Assembly (NCBI RefSeq): GCF_023229695.1
Contig: NZ_JALNYS010000005.1
Span: forward strand, 62,001-126,000
Direction: 5' to 3'
Length of the DNA stretch: 64,000 nt
From: Sulfuricurvum sp.
Lineage (GTDB): Bacteria > Campylobacterota > Campylobacteria > Campylobacterales > Sulfurimonadaceae
Made by a program: the position numbers and the translations under genes. The notes beneath the pieces are model-generated. The model did no database searches. It was not told the DNA's origin and was given only the letters and a program-made list of their open reading frames with translations. This document shows, one piece after another, positions 24,300 to 33,221 of the stretch (position 1 is the stretch's first letter; each line of letters starts with the position of its first letter).

Positions 24300-24563
24300 T
24301 TATTCTCCTTGCTTGCAATACATCACTGCAAGTCTTAAATTTTTATCATTAGCTGGAAGAGTCATATCTAACTCTTCACCTGAATAAATTTCAATTTCTT
24401 CAACTTCATTCTCAGCAAAAAATATTATTTGCTTTGAATAAGCCCAAAAATCAACTAAATACGCATCTCGTCCTTTTTCTTTGATTCTCTGAATATCTAT
24501 CACTTCGTTTTCAAGCATGATTTGTGTGAATTCAAAAAATTCTATAACCTCTTTAGTTTTCAT
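24300..24563 (-). CDS. Hypothetical small acidic protein
   Basis: 87 residues, unrecognised. It opens a three-gene coupled unit with the 39-residue peptide and the 165-residue protein. The 25 nt before its ATG (including AAGGAAGG) are almost identical to those before the frameshifted gene at 24955, so one leader was probably copied from the other. Confidence 0.55.
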   Translation of the reverse strand: MKTKEVIEFFEFTQIMLENEVIDIQRIKEKGRDAYLVDFWAYSKQIIFFAENEVEEIEIYSGEELDMTLPANDKNLRLAVMYCKQGE

Positions 24564-24584
24564 TGTTTTTACCTTCCTTATTTT

Positions 24585-24955
24585 TTAGTAATTTGTTTTA
24601 GGAGTGGAATTCTCATAATCTTCAATCATTTTTGATATAGATAGAAGAAATTCCAAATCTTCTTTTGCAGCTTTTTTGCAAGATTCAATTTTCTCTTCAT
24701 CAAACTGTATTGTTTCAATAGCTTCTTTGATGGTTTTTTCTTTTGTCTCTTTTTTTATTCTCGAAAAAGGTACTGAAAAATAATTATGATGTTCATATTG
24801 GTGGAAATAAATATTCTTATCATCATTGTCTTTATAGTTTAAAACTGTTACGCTTACTACATTTATATTTTTTGGTCTTTTTATCTTTTTGTTAAATGTT
24901 TAATCTTAAGTGTTCTTTTCTCATCTATGATTCTTCTTGTTCTGTATACTTTCAT
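24585..24955 (-). pseudogene. Hypothetical gene broken by a one-base frameshift
   Basis: An ATG at 24955 with AAGGAAGG upstream opens MKVYRTRRIIDEKRTLKIKH and stops after 24 codons. Directly after, the -1 frame continues as a well-formed protein (KIKRPKNINVVSVTVLNYKD... to the stop at 24585). One extra A in a run of five As would give a single 123-residue protein. Either a recent mutation or a homopolymer sequencing error explains it. The slip site lacks a standard X-XXY-YYZ heptamer, so programmed frameshifting is unlikely. Function unknown. Confidence 0.55.
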
Positions 24956-24991
24956 TGTTTTTACCTTCCTTATTTTTTTGTATATTTTGTT

Positions 24992-25195
24992 TTAAGAACA
25001 ATTTTTCGAATAATTCAAGATTGAAGAAAAACTTTTAGTTTTTTCTAAATCAAAATTTATATAATCAAAAAGCTTGGCGTGAGGATATAATTTTCTATCT
25101 ATTATAAAAAATAAAAATCGCTCTTCTTTTTCGATATGAACAAAAAGAGTATTCTTCTTTAAATCCCAAACTTTGCCTTCAATTTTTTTGTTCAT
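24992..25195 (-). CDS. Hypothetical small protein
   Basis: 67 residues from the ATG at 25195 (MNKKIEGKVWDLKK...), beta-rich. This start overlaps the preceding gene by 17 nt and has a weak GGAA upstream; an in-frame ATG at 25228 would overlap by 50 nt with no site. No family recognised. Confidence 0.45.
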   Translation of the reverse strand: MNKKIEGKVWDLKKNTLFVHIEKEERFLFFIIDRKLYPHAKLFDYINFDLEKTKSFSSILNYSKNCS

Positions 25196-25619
25196 TGTAA
25201 TATTCCAATTGATTCTTAAATATTTCATGATTATTTAGTTTGACTGAAATTTTTTCAAGCTTACTAATATCTACTCCGCTATCTATTGCCATGAAATAAC
25301 CATCTTCAATAGGTAATATTTCTTCTGAAAAAAGAACGAATTCTTTTCCAAATTCAAAATATAAATAATTCAAGTCGGTTGAATTGAGTCCATTGTTTAA
25401 TAAGAATTTCTTTTCTTTTTGAAATACTTTAATTTTATTCATAGTTCTGATTTGTTCTTTTTGAACTTCAGCTATAAATAAATCTCTATCATCTTTGTAT
25501 TTTTCAGATATTTCTCTCATATCATCCAAGAAACTTCTTGCATCGTTAAAGTTTCTTTCTTTTTTATTGTATTTAATCCCTCTCCAACACTCTATGTATT
25601 TTTCAATATCTCGTTTCAT
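25179..25619 (-). CDS. Hypothetical protein
   Basis: 146 residues, charged, with a mainly helical N-terminal half (about 1-75) and a C-terminal mixed part (FGKEFVLFSEEILPIEDGYFMAID). AAAGGA precedes the ATG. Co-transcribed with the overlapping downstream small gene. No family recognised. Confidence 0.55.
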   Translation of the reverse strand: MKRDIEKYIECWRGIKYNKKERNFNDARSFLDDMREISEKYKDDRDLFIAEVQKEQIRTMNKIKVFQKEKKFLLNNGLNSTDLNYLYFEFGKEFVLFSEEILPIEDGYFMAIDSGVDISKLEKISVKLNNHEIFKNQLEYYNEQKN

Positions 25620-25739
25620 TGTTTTTCCTTTTTTTGATATTTCAGTTATAGAGAGCTAGAAGTGAAATATTTTGTTTGTAGCTTGCTATAACCATATATC
25701 TCAAAAAAATCCTATGAAAATAGGTAAAGGAAAAAAACA

Positions 25740-26219
25740 ATGAAAAAAGAAAATAAAATTAAGGAAGTTGTGCATTTTTGGATTGAACCAATCTCTGTTT
25801 TGATGTTATTTACGGTGCCTTGGGTTATTTTTCATTTTCTCTTTTGTATCACTTACTTTGGAGAAATAAGTGGAAATGATTATTCAACAACATTAAGTAA
25901 TCTTGGTCTTGACATTATTATTATGGTTTCTCTTTTATTATTTATTAAATTTTTAATAAATAATGAGATTGAATTTATTAAATTGAATTTTGTAAAAAAA
26001 TATATAAAATCAAAGAAAACGTTTGAAGAAACTTTTTTAGAGAACAAAGATAAAATGATTCAATTATTTAAAAATAAAGAAAATTTTCTTAGTTGTGTAG
26101 AATCAGTTAAAAAAATAATGGAAGAAGAAAGAATCATGAAGGCTAAAATTGCTGAATATGAAGCAATTGAAGCTAAAAAATTAGAAGATAAATTTTTAGG
26201 GAAAGAAGAAGAGAGATGA
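25740..26219 (+). CDS. Membrane protein with C-terminal coiled coil
   Basis: 159 residues: membrane helices at about 17-42 and 58-77, then a Lys/Glu-rich helical tail (about 95-159) facing the cytoplasm. AAAGGA precedes the ATG. One of few plus-strand genes in this part of the element; it overlaps the next small gene (ATGA). Upstream, GTTATAG (25645-25651) and CTATAAC (25686-25692) are inverted. Function unknown. Confidence 0.6.
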   Translation: MKKENKIKEVVHFWIEPISVLMLFTVPWVIFHFLFCITYFGEISGNDYSTTLSNLGLDIIIMVSLLLFIKFLINNEIEFIKLNFVKKYIKSKKTFEETFLENKDKMIQLFKNKENFLSCVESVKKIMEEERIMKAKIAEYEAIEAKKLEDKFLGKEEER

Positions 26220-26341
26220 GTAAAGATAGCCAAAAATTGGCTTTCTTCATTTTTACCTCTGGGCTTTTTTGGCTATACAATGACCATCCAATCATAGCCT
26301 TTGATTTTTTTGTAATCGCATATTTTACGCTCTTTTCTTAA
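26216..26341 (+). CDS. 41-residue two-TM peptide
   Basis: Starts MSKDSQKLAFFIFTSGLFWL; two hydrophobic segments flank a YNDHP turn. Its ATG overlaps the previous stop (ATGA), so it is translated by coupling. Likely a small membrane partner of the preceding protein. Confidence 0.55.
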   Translation: MSKDSQKLAFFIFTSGLFWLYNDHPIIAFDFFVIAYFTLFS

Positions 26342-26398
26342 TCCCCCTGGGGCTGTGTGGTCGGGCTATATCATAAAAATAATACCTTCAAGCAGTTT

Positions 26399-27247
26399 TT
26401 AGGCTGCTTGCTCCTCTTCATTTTGGAGAGAGAGAAGATAATCATAAGCTTTTTGAGCCTGTGAGAAAATTTTAAATAAATCCTTCGAGGATGCTCCCTT
26501 TAACCAACTTTTCAAATATGCTGCGCTTTGTTCGAAGTGTTGGCTGTCTTTGTTTTCGATTTCCATATAAACAGAAAGAAATACTTTTGTAGTCTCTGCC
26601 ACTAATTCTTCAACTTGGTAAGAAGGACTTCCAAATTTCCCTGTCATATCTCTATTTAGAGCGTTTCCTGTGCTGTGAGCGAGTTCATGAAGCAAAGTTG
26701 AGTAATAACCCTCTGTCGATGTAAAACTGTCTTTTGGTGGCATTCCGATAACGTGACGGCTTGGAAGATAATAAGCGAATGTATCTTGAATAATATCAAC
26801 TCCGCAATTCTCCACAAATTCATCTACCGACGGAATTAAAGCTGTTTCAGTAAATGCTTCGATTGGTAAATCCGTTTGACTGAGATTAAAAATATTATAT
26901 GTTTTTAACAGTGGAATTGTTTTTGTTTTTAATTCTCCTGTTTCATCGTCTCTCTCTGTGATTTGAATCGGTTTAAAGAAAAATACTGGAGTAGATTTTT
27001 CGCCTTTAACGACTCTTCCGCCTCGTTCTGTGATTTGTTTAAATGATAACCAATTATTAGTTTCATAATTTCTATCTTGAGCAATAGCCCATAGAATCCA
27101 TGTGTTTAAACCGCTGTATGGTCTTTTTGTTATGTGATTCATAGGAAAGGTATTTTTCCAAGGTTTTATCCATGTAGCCGTTGTAGTATCGATTTTCTCG
27201 ATAAGGTTGTTGAGTGTTTCAGTAAGAAGTTCTTGAGGTGTTGCCAT
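26399..27247 (-). CDS. ardC: ArdC-like antirestriction / zinc-metallopeptidase protein
   Basis: 282 residues. The N-terminal part (about 5-130: W.KPW...PYSGLN...W.SFKQI...G...KGEK) matches the ArdC single-strand DNA-binding domain. The C-terminal part has the zincin motif H187-E-L-A-H191 with S-T-G after it and a downstream VEELVAE (E214/E218) as probable third ligand. ArdC proteins on conjugative plasmids protect incoming DNA from restriction. AAAGGA precedes the ATG. The name is by family resemblance. Confidence 0.75.
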   Translation of the reverse strand: MATPQELLTETLNNLIEKIDTTTATWIKPWKNTFPMNHITKRPYSGLNTWILWAIAQDRNYETNNWLSFKQITERGGRVVKGEKSTPVFFFKPIQITERDDETGELKTKTIPLLKTYNIFNLSQTDLPIEAFTETALIPSVDEFVENCGVDIIQDTFAYYLPSRHVIGMPPKDSFTSTEGYYSTLLHELAHSTGNALNRDMTGKFGSPSYQVEELVAETTKVFLSVYMEIENKDSQHFEQSAAYLKSWLKGASSKDLFKIFSQAQKAYDYLLSLQNEEEQAA

Positions 27248-27675
27248 TTTATGTCCTTTAATTTGAAAGATTGCTTTTTTTAGATTCTGAGGGGAAATCT
27301 CTTTTCCTTTTTTTTTGAAAAAGTTAAGAGAAAACCAGGCTCTTCGTCTAAAAGCTTGCTTCCTTTGAGTTCTTTCGGGTTTTATGAGTTGAAGCCAAGA
27401 AAAAATAATTTAGAAAAATCTTGATGAGAACACTTGTTCGAAGAACAAGCTAACGCAGTGAAGTGTTTATTAATAAATGTGAAGTCAATATTTTTGTCAT
27501 TTATCCTTTTTCTTAACGTGTAAATGAAATAAAGCTGGAAAAGAACGGGGAAAGCTGATTTGATGATTAGAGGATTTTTTCTGGAGGAGACTTTGATAAA
27601 AGAAAGGTTTGGTTTTAAGGGGTGGTGGTCGGGGAAAGGTTGGACTCTAAAAGAGTCCGATTAAAAGAATATTTT
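27248..27675. other. Long non-coding region upstream of ardC
   Basis: 428 nt with no supported gene. It probably holds the promoter and a long leader of the ArdC-like gene. At its right end GGACTCT-AAA-AGAGTCC (27642-27658) is a hairpin past the stop of the gene at 27676. If single-strand promoters of the kind used for early genes in conjugation exist here, I cannot identify them by eye. Confidence 0.35.
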
Positions 27676-28044
27676 TTAAAATCCTCTAAAAAGATTTAAA
27701 AGTTTTTGAAATTTGCTATTTCTATAAATTTCGATTTGATAAAGACTGATTTCAGTTTTTAGAAATAAATCAAAATCTATTAATAACGATAAATGATTTT
27801 GATTAAACAGGACATCATTCAAAAGAAGGTTGTAATCTTTTTTCTTTCTTTTTTTAAGTGATTCTTTTAGATTGCTATCTTCTGGTGTCATTTTTTTAAT
27901 AATACTCTCATATCTTTGAAAAGGAATATCTCTTTTTGGAGATAATTTCTTCAGATAGAGAATCTTCTTATTTATCTTTTTTATAAGTGATTCTATGAGA
28001 GATATTTGAGTATATTTATCAATTTCTAGCTTTTTGTATGCCAT
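27676..28044 (-). CDS. Hypothetical helical basic protein
   Basis: 122 residues, very Lys- and Leu-rich, likely all helix. No clear ribosome-binding site; the start lies 9 nt after the previous stop, which supports coupling. No family recognised. Confidence 0.5.
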   Translation of the reverse strand: MAYKKLEIDKYTQISLIESLIKKINKKILYLKKLSPKRDIPFQRYESIIKKMTPEDSNLKESLKKRKKKDYNLLLNDVLFNQNHLSLLIDFDLFLKTEISLYQIEIYRNSKFQKLLNLFRGF

Positions 28045-28053
28045 TGGTTTTTC

Positions 28054-28362
28054 TTAATTATGTAATTGAAATTTTTGTTGAACATTTTTTGTGATTTTCT
28101 CAACCACCTCTTGCGTGTAAACGTCTTCCATAATCTTCTTTTGTTCTTGGTATTCATTCCAACGATTGTCTATATATTCTTTGTTTAAATAAGGATTACC
28201 AAGAAGGGAAGTCACCAGTGCAATTTTAAATCTTTTTTCTTCTGTTACTTCTTCTATCTCTATATGCATAAAGTCTAATACCATTTTTTCTTTTTCAGAT
28301 ATAAAATCACCTTTCTTGTCTATAATTAAAAACTCTGGTTCTTCTTTTTTAATATTTTTCAT
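28054..28362 (-). CDS. Hypothetical protein
   Basis: 102 residues, acidic and helical, ending in a basic tail. GTAAAGGA precedes the ATG. Pairs with the following 122-residue gene. No family recognised. Confidence 0.55.
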   Translation of the reverse strand: MKNIKKEEPEFLIIDKKGDFISEKEKMVLDFMHIEIEEVTEEKRFKIALVTSLLGNPYLNKEYIDNRWNEYQEQKKIMEDVYTQEVVEKITKNVQQKFQLHN

Positions 28363-28441
28363 TTTGTTTCCTTTACCTTGATTTCAAGGATTTTTTTTGA
28401 GATATAAGGTTATAAGAACAAAAAAAGGGAACGAGAAGAAA

Positions 28442-28460
28442 GGACTCTTAAAAAGAGTCC
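28442..28460. terminator. Hairpin after the 28448-28900 gene
   Basis: GGACTCTT-AAA-AAGAGTCC overlaps the end of the minus-strand gene stopping at 28448. It is one of several GGACTC/GAGTCC hairpins at gene ends in the element. Confidence 0.45.
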
Positions 28461-28900
28461 GAAAAGTTTAAGAGTTGTTTATCTATCTCTTCAGATAGAT
28501 AAAAATTAAAATCTATTTCGTCGGAATCAATATTTTTATCTTTATCTTTTAAAACCATTTCAAAAATAATATTGTCTAAACTGTAGATAGTAAAAGCTTC
28601 TGTTAGGCACGCTCTAGTTCTAATAAAATAATTCAATAAAAAATATTTGTCTTTACATTCTTTTTCTGTTAAATTTTCAATAAATGAAATAAAAGTAATA
28701 TCGTTAATATTTTTTTTATGTAATCTTTCTTCAATTGATTGATGAAATTCATTTTTTGTAATTATTTGACTTTCACTAATGAAGCTATCATCTAAGAATT
28801 TTTGATATTCTTTTTTCTCTGTAAAAATAATAAAATCAATCTTATGTGATTTTCGACAATTATTTAGTTTATTTATTTTGATTTGTCTCTTAAATATCAT
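28448..28900 (-). CDS. Hypothetical protein
   Basis: 150 residues, unrecognised. KSHKIDFIIFTEKKEYQKFLDDSFIS suggests an alpha/beta fold. Its ATG overlaps the stop of the 243-residue gene before it, and AAGGAG lies at the proper distance. Confidence 0.55.
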   Translation of the reverse strand: MIFKRQIKINKLNNCRKSHKIDFIIFTEKKEYQKFLDDSFISESQIITKNEFHQSIEERLHKKNINDITFISFIENLTEKECKDKYFLLNYFIRTRACLTEAFTIYSLDNIIFEMVLKDKDKNIDSDEIDFNFYLSEEIDKQLLNFSDSF

Positions 28901-29628
28901 ATAATCTCCTTCTCTTCAATTTCATCTTTAATCTGTTTATAATTTAAAAAATTAGCAATGAACTGATTTTCTCTTTCTTTAAAGCTTTTAAGAGCGTATT
29001 CTTTCTCTCTTTCTGATAGTTCATCAAATTTATCAACTTCTAATCTAATAATATAATCATTGAATAATTTTTTCTTCTCTTTCTCAAATTCATCTTTTGA
29101 TAAACTTTCTTCAACTAAAAGTGCATAAAGAAAATTTAGTTTTCTTTGAGTAATAAAATCTTTACCTTCTTTGAAATAAACGTCCGATTGTGCATCTATA
29201 AGTTTTAATAATTTTAGTTTTAATAAAGATGAAATCTCTCTTAAAAGCTTTTTAATTGAAATAAGATTTACATTTTTTCCATTGATTATAATTTCTTGAT
29301 TCGTTTTAAATTCATCTAAAGATATATCTGCCATATATGTAATTTTTATTTCACATTTAACAAATTTATATTCTTCATAGACATTTAAAATATCAAAATG
29401 TTTTTTTTGTATTTCAATGGATTCTTTTGTTGAAAATTGTTTCCACCAAAATTCGGCAACATCTTTTTTATAAACTTCTTTCATGAAAACAAATTTTTCT
29501 AATTTTGTTTTCATTTCTTCGAGTTCTCTTTTTACATTTGAAAGAAAAAATAAACTCTCTGAGGTTTTTATTTCTTTAGCATTTTTTATGTGAATATATG
29601 ATGTTTCTTCTCGTTGTATGAGAACCAT
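28897..29628 (-). CDS. Hypothetical coiled-coil protein
   Basis: 243 residues from the ATG at 29628; a TTG three codons further up is also possible. Neither has a good ribosome-binding site, so the start is uncertain. The protein is mostly helical and charged with long coiled-coil stretches, ending FLNYKQIKDEIEEKEII. Coupled to the next gene by ATGA. No family recognised. Confidence 0.5.
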   Translation of the reverse strand: MVLIQREETSYIHIKNAKEIKTSESLFFLSNVKRELEEMKTKLEKFVFMKEVYKKDVAEFWWKQFSTKESIEIQKKHFDILNVYEEYKFVKCEIKITYMADISLDEFKTNQEIIINGKNVNLISIKKLLREISSLLKLKLLKLIDAQSDVYFKEGKDFITQRKLNFLYALLVEESLSKDEFEKEKKKLFNDYIIRLEVDKFDELSEREKEYALKSFKERENQFIANFLNYKQIKDEIEEKEII

Positions 29629-29691
29629 CCAAAGCAATGAATGGACGGGCTACTGGCAAGGGAACCATAGAGTTTCTGAGAGATTAGGGGC

Positions 29692-30126
29692 TTAGGCTGA
29701 TATAACCCATTGAAAGCCATTATAGGAATCTTCTCCTATTTTTTGAATAGTTTTATTATCTGCTTGTTTTTTTAGCGTTCCACTTAAAGAGCGTTGGATA
29801 TTGCTAACCAATTCTTTATTTTCGTAATCTAATTTCTTCTTTTTCATAAGTTCTATTGTGATTTCATGGGTAGTTAATGGTGCTTTTGCTTTTCGTAGAG
29901 TATCTAAAATCATTGTGAAGCTCTCTCCATGCTTGAAATAATGTTTATTTCCTGTATATCGTTTAGGTTTTATCTTTTTTAGGTCAAACTCTGGGTCAAA
30001 AACACTTATAGATATATCTATCCCGTTAATAACTTCTTCTAACTGTTGGACTTTTGTCTTATGGAACTTCAATTCCCCTAATAATTCTTCTTTTTTGGTG
30101 ATAAGTTGGCTTACGACATGTTGCAT
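29692..30126 (-). CDS. Coiled coil plus winged-helix-like protein
   Basis: 144 residues from the ATG at 30126, chosen for AAGGAG 10 nt upstream. Residues about 5-45 form a coiled coil, and a C-terminal region (about 65-144: SFTMILDTLRKAKAPLTTHEITIELM...) resembles a winged helix used to bind DNA. A role as regulator is inferred. It has no close neighbours in its unit. Confidence 0.6.
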   Translation of the reverse strand: MQHVVSQLITKKEELLGELKFHKTKVQQLEEVINGIDISISVFDPEFDLKKIKPKRYTGNKHYFKHGESFTMILDTLRKAKAPLTTHEITIELMKKKKLDYENKELVSNIQRSLSGTLKKQADNKTIQKIGEDSYNGFQWVISA

Positions 30127-30241
30127 TTGTAGGATTCTCCTTATTGATTTATTCAAGGAAAATTATAGTAGGATATGGGCTTTTTATCCCTGTTTTAGGG
30201 GCTTACTTTTTGGTGAGTTTGCTACATAATATCGCTAAATA

Positions 30242-30565
30242 GTGGCTAAAGTAGAAAAAACCAAAACAGAAAAATATAAATCACATATAAAGAAATTTCA
30301 AAAAGAGAATGGTTTTGAGATGTCTATGTTGGTTTATAAAATTCTTGAAAAAGAAATAGAACATAAATTCTTTGAAGAAATTGTGAAGGGAATTTTTGAC
30401 GAAGAAGATATGATTCATCAAATGATAAAAGATTACACTCAAATTCATTGGGACTGGGAAGAATTATTTGTTAATAAAAATATTTATGAGGGATTTGATA
30501 AAGAGTGCATTTGCGATATTGTAAATGCTCTTCAAAAAAATCCAAAAAATGTTAAACCCTATTGA
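30242..30565 (+). CDS. Hypothetical protein (GTG start)
   Basis: 107 residues, acidic, helical. It starts with GTG and lacks a strong ribosome-binding site. After the stop, AAGTTC-G-GAACTT (30570-30582) and AAAGTC-C-GACTTT followed by more T (about 30594-30607) can act as terminator. No family recognised. Confidence 0.5.
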   Translation: MAKVEKTKTEKYKSHIKKFQKENGFEMSMLVYKILEKEIEHKFFEEIVKGIFDEEDMIHQMIKDYTQIHWDWEELFVNKNIYEGFDKECICDIVNALQKNPKNVKPY

Positions 30566-30620
30566 TTTTGAAGAAGTTCGGAACTTTCTTAAAAGTCCGA
30601 CTTTTTTGGAGGCTTAGTTT

Positions 30621-31022
30621 TTAAACGCTATAGGAAATAAAGAAGTCAGCATCTGCATCTTTAATTTTTAAGAAATTTTCCATAAAACATTCTTTCCCTT
30701 CCTCGTCTTTCTCAATTATAGTAATTAAGTTTTCAATCTCTTTTTTCTTAACAGGATAAACTTTTTTTGTTTCTCCTTTTTTCTCTCCATAAAAACTAAC
30801 CATGTTCATAAATTTTGCAAGGCTCTCTTCTTCCAGTTTTTGTTTAAATTCCCAATCAATGTAATGATTTCGATTTGATGTATCAAGAATTATTGTAGTT
30901 TTTCGTCTTTTATTGATTTTATTTTCTATAATCCAATCATAAAAAAGCCAATAACCACCTGCTTGAACTGTCAGTTCAATATCTTCACCTTCTTTTTTGT
31001 AAAAACTTATGAACATTCCCAT
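30621..31022 (-). CDS. Hypothetical protein
   Basis: 133 residues, unrecognised, mixed alpha/beta (ELTVQAGGYWLFYDWIIENKI...). CAAGGAGA precedes the ATG, which is 2 nt past the stop of the 607-residue gene, so both belong to one unit controlled by the operator at 32880-32901. Confidence 0.55.
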   Translation of the reverse strand: MGMFISFYKKEGEDIELTVQAGGYWLFYDWIIENKINKRRKTTIILDTSNRNHYIDWEFKQKLEEESLAKFMNMVSFYGEKKGETKKVYPVKKKEIENLITIIEKDEEGKECFMENFLKIKDADADFFISYSV

Positions 31023-31024
31023 TC

Positions 31025-32848
31025 TTATCTCTCCTTGTGTAAGTTTTCAATTGATTTAAAAAATGCTTCTCTCTCTTTTTTGCTATCTACGACTAGAATA
31101 TGATAAAAATCAAAAAGTTTAGCATCCTCTCGTATTTTCTCATCCTCTATATCATCGTGATACGAATACATCTTTTCAATAAGTACATCATTGATTTTTT
31201 TAACCATAGAGTCTTTTGCTATGGCTGCTGCGATTTCCCCTTCAATAATTTCTCTAATTATTCCAGCAAAATTTTCAAAATCTTCATCAGAGCTGTTTCT
31301 TCCAAATATCAATACTTCAACTAATCTATTTCTTTCGTCTTCATCCTGAATAGGTGAATTATTTAGATAAGCTCTTAGTCTTTCAATTTTGTTGCTTTTA
31401 GATGCAAGGGTTTTTGTAACAAATTCTAGTTGATTAAAAAATTCATCTCCCTCAATTACTATTGTTTCATCATCGATTTTTATGCTCACTCCAATTAAAA
31501 TAGCATATCCTTCTTTTTCTCTCGTGTTGTAAGAAATTGAAACCTCTTTTGGTTTCTCTTTGCCTTTTAAATAATTCTCCAAAACACAATTATTTAAACT
31601 TTTTATTGCTTTCTCAATTTTTTTAAGTGAACCATAATTTATGAATGCAAAATGTTTTTGATTATCATTTGCCGTAATTCTTCTAAAATCATCATTCAAA
31701 TAATCTATGACTGTTTTCTTTGCTCTCTTGTTTTTTTTGATATTTTGAGAACTATCGGAGTTTGTTTTGATATTAAAATCAAAATCTGAAGAATCTCCTT
31801 TTGCCGTTCTTTTTTCAAGTTCTCTAAGATATTTTTTCTTATCCTCTTTTTTTTCAAGAGAATTGTAAAGTTCGGATATTTTTTTAAAATTGATTCCTAT
31901 TGACTCTGCTCTTTTTAATATTTTTAATGCCTGAGGAGGTATAGAAGTTTCAATTTCTTCCTGCTCTGTCTCTATGTCTTCTGTGCGCTCTTCTTCCATT
32001 TCTATATCTTCATTGATATTTTCAATGTCTTCATTCTCTTCCTCGCTCTCATCTATCAATTCCATAAATGAAATGAATTGGTTTTTAAAAAACTCTTTTG
32101 TCTCTTCCTTAAAATGAAAAACAGCCAATTCTTCGAAATTGTCGATTTCATAATCATAGTGTTGAAGTGCTTCGACTTTTTCGATTTCTTCCAATATTTT
32201 ATTGAAAATATTATTTGTTCCGAATGTTTGCTTTGAATCTAATTCTTGAGCAATGATTTTTATTCGTGAGAAATCCAACTCTTCTAATTTGTTTTTTTCT
32301 TTATCAGCAAGCTTTTCTAAAAGTATTTGAACTTTTGAAATCATATCAATATCTTTTTGCTCAATCTCTTTTGCGTAAAAAAGAGAAAATAGCTTTAAGA
32401 GCATTTCTAAGTCATTTGGATGAAAAGGTTTTGAGTGAAATTTTGAGAAAGCTTCTCCAAGTTCTTCAAATTTAACTTCTTTGGTGTCAATTTCGATAAG
32501 AAAATCTATCTCCCCTTTTGAATACCATTCAATAAAAAGAGCTGCTGCCTCTGGAGTGGCAAAAACATCTTCATTGTTTTTTAATTTGTTCAGAGCAGAT
32601 GAAAATATTTGTTCTAAATTGCCATGAAGAGGACGAGTGTATATAGAAGAATATTCACTGGTTGTATATATGGTCAATTCTGGATTTTGTATGATTTTTT
32701 CAAGGAGTTCTTCTGGAGCAGACAAAATACCGTATTTGTCGAGGCTTCTTACTAAGAAATTGTTTATTAAATTTGATGGAAGAGCTATAGAACCCTTGCC
32801 TTCTTTTTTGAGGCTTTTGTAATTGAGGGAAGGGCGAATATAGAGCAA
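31025..32848 (-). CDS. Large novel protein in the partition region
   Basis: 607 residues with no recognised family. It begins at a TTG with AAAAGG upstream; no ATG follows near enough. The first 220 residues look folded and helical; about 260-305 is strongly acidic (SEEENEDIENINEDIEMEEE...); about 310-350 is a Lys/Glu helix; the C-terminal 230 residues look like another alpha/beta domain. A par-type inverted repeat 32-53 nt before the start codon suggests control by the partition protein. Given its place it may act in segregation or maintenance (inference). Confidence 0.6.
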   Translation of the reverse strand: MLYIRPSLNYKSLKKEGKGSIALPSNLINNFLVRSLDKYGILSAPEELLEKIIQNPELTIYTTSEYSSIYTRPLHGNLEQIFSSALNKLKNNEDVFATPEAAALFIEWYSKGEIDFLIEIDTKEVKFEELGEAFSKFHSKPFHPNDLEMLLKLFSLFYAKEIEQKDIDMISKVQILLEKLADKEKNKLEELDFSRIKIIAQELDSKQTFGTNNIFNKILEEIEKVEALQHYDYEIDNFEELAVFHFKEETKEFFKNQFISFMELIDESEEENEDIENINEDIEMEEERTEDIETEQEEIETSIPPQALKILKRAESIGINFKKISELYNSLEKKEDKKKYLRELEKRTAKGDSSDFDFNIKTNSDSSQNIKKNKRAKKTVIDYLNDDFRRITANDNQKHFAFINYGSLKKIEKAIKSLNNCVLENYLKGKEKPKEVSISYNTREKEGYAILIGVSIKIDDETIVIEGDEFFNQLEFVTKTLASKSNKIERLRAYLNNSPIQDEDERNRLVEVLIFGRNSSDEDFENFAGIIREIIEGEIAAAIAKDSMVKKINDVLIEKMYSYHDDIEDEKIREDAKLFDFYHILVVDSKKEREAFFKSIENLHKER

Positions 32849-32879
32849 TTTTAGCCTTTTAAATAATTTGATTTTGTAT

Positions 32880-32901
32880 AACCATTATTTAACTAATGGT
32901 T
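32880..32901 (-). promoter_or_regulatory. Par box inverted repeat upstream of the 607-residue gene
   Basis: AACCATTA-TTTAAC-TAATGGTT, followed by another partial box (ATTGGTTAAAT). It uses the same TAATGGTT unit as the 11-bp repeats upstream of parA, so the small partition protein probably binds here too. Confidence 0.5.
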
Positions 32902-32917
32902 ATTTATTGGTTAAATA

Positions 32918-33160
32918 TTATAGAAATCTATCCGCTTTCATTTGTTTCATGACCGCTTGCAGAACGTAGTCTGTAATCGCTCCTGGATAGTTGTTTCTAA
33001 TAATATCATGCCATTCTTCGGGAAACTTTTTCAAAAGGACGGCTTTTGAGCCTTCTTTTTGAGTTACTGGTTTATGAACTTTTTGTTGTTCACCTGATTC
33101 TTGTAATGCTGCACTTTCGATTGCTAAATCGGTGCTTTCAATGATGCCTTTTCGTGCCAT
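32918..33160 (-). CDS. Small centromere-binding partner of ParA (ParG-like)
   Basis: 80 residues: a polar, flexible N-terminal half and a C-terminal part (AVLLKKFPEEWHDIIRNNYPGAITDYVLQAVMKQM) that fits the ribbon-helix-helix fold of ParG-type proteins, with AVLLKKF as the strand. AAGGAG precedes the ATG. It follows parA by 56 nt, the order of type Ib partition operons, and is flanked by par boxes on both sides. Confidence 0.65.
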   Translation of the reverse strand: MARKGIIESTDLAIESAALQESGEQQKVHKPVTQKEGSKAVLLKKFPEEWHDIIRNNYPGAITDYVLQAVMKQMKADRFL

Positions 33161-33180
33161 TGTATTTCTCCTTATATTTT

Positions 33181-33221
33181 CTATTGGTTATTTATAGTTT
33201 ATATAATGGATAACCATTATA
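33181..33221 (-). promoter_or_regulatory. Par boxes between parA and its partner gene
   Basis: CTATTGGTTATTT and the palindromic ATAATGG-ATAA-CCATTAT repeat the ATGGTTAT unit seen upstream of parA. They may let the small protein control its own amount. Confidence 0.45.

Noticed and set aside
24585..24955. Programmed -1 frameshifting
   Set aside because: Reading frame 0 gives ACA AAA AGA TAA, which is not a standard slippery heptamer, and no downstream stem was seen.
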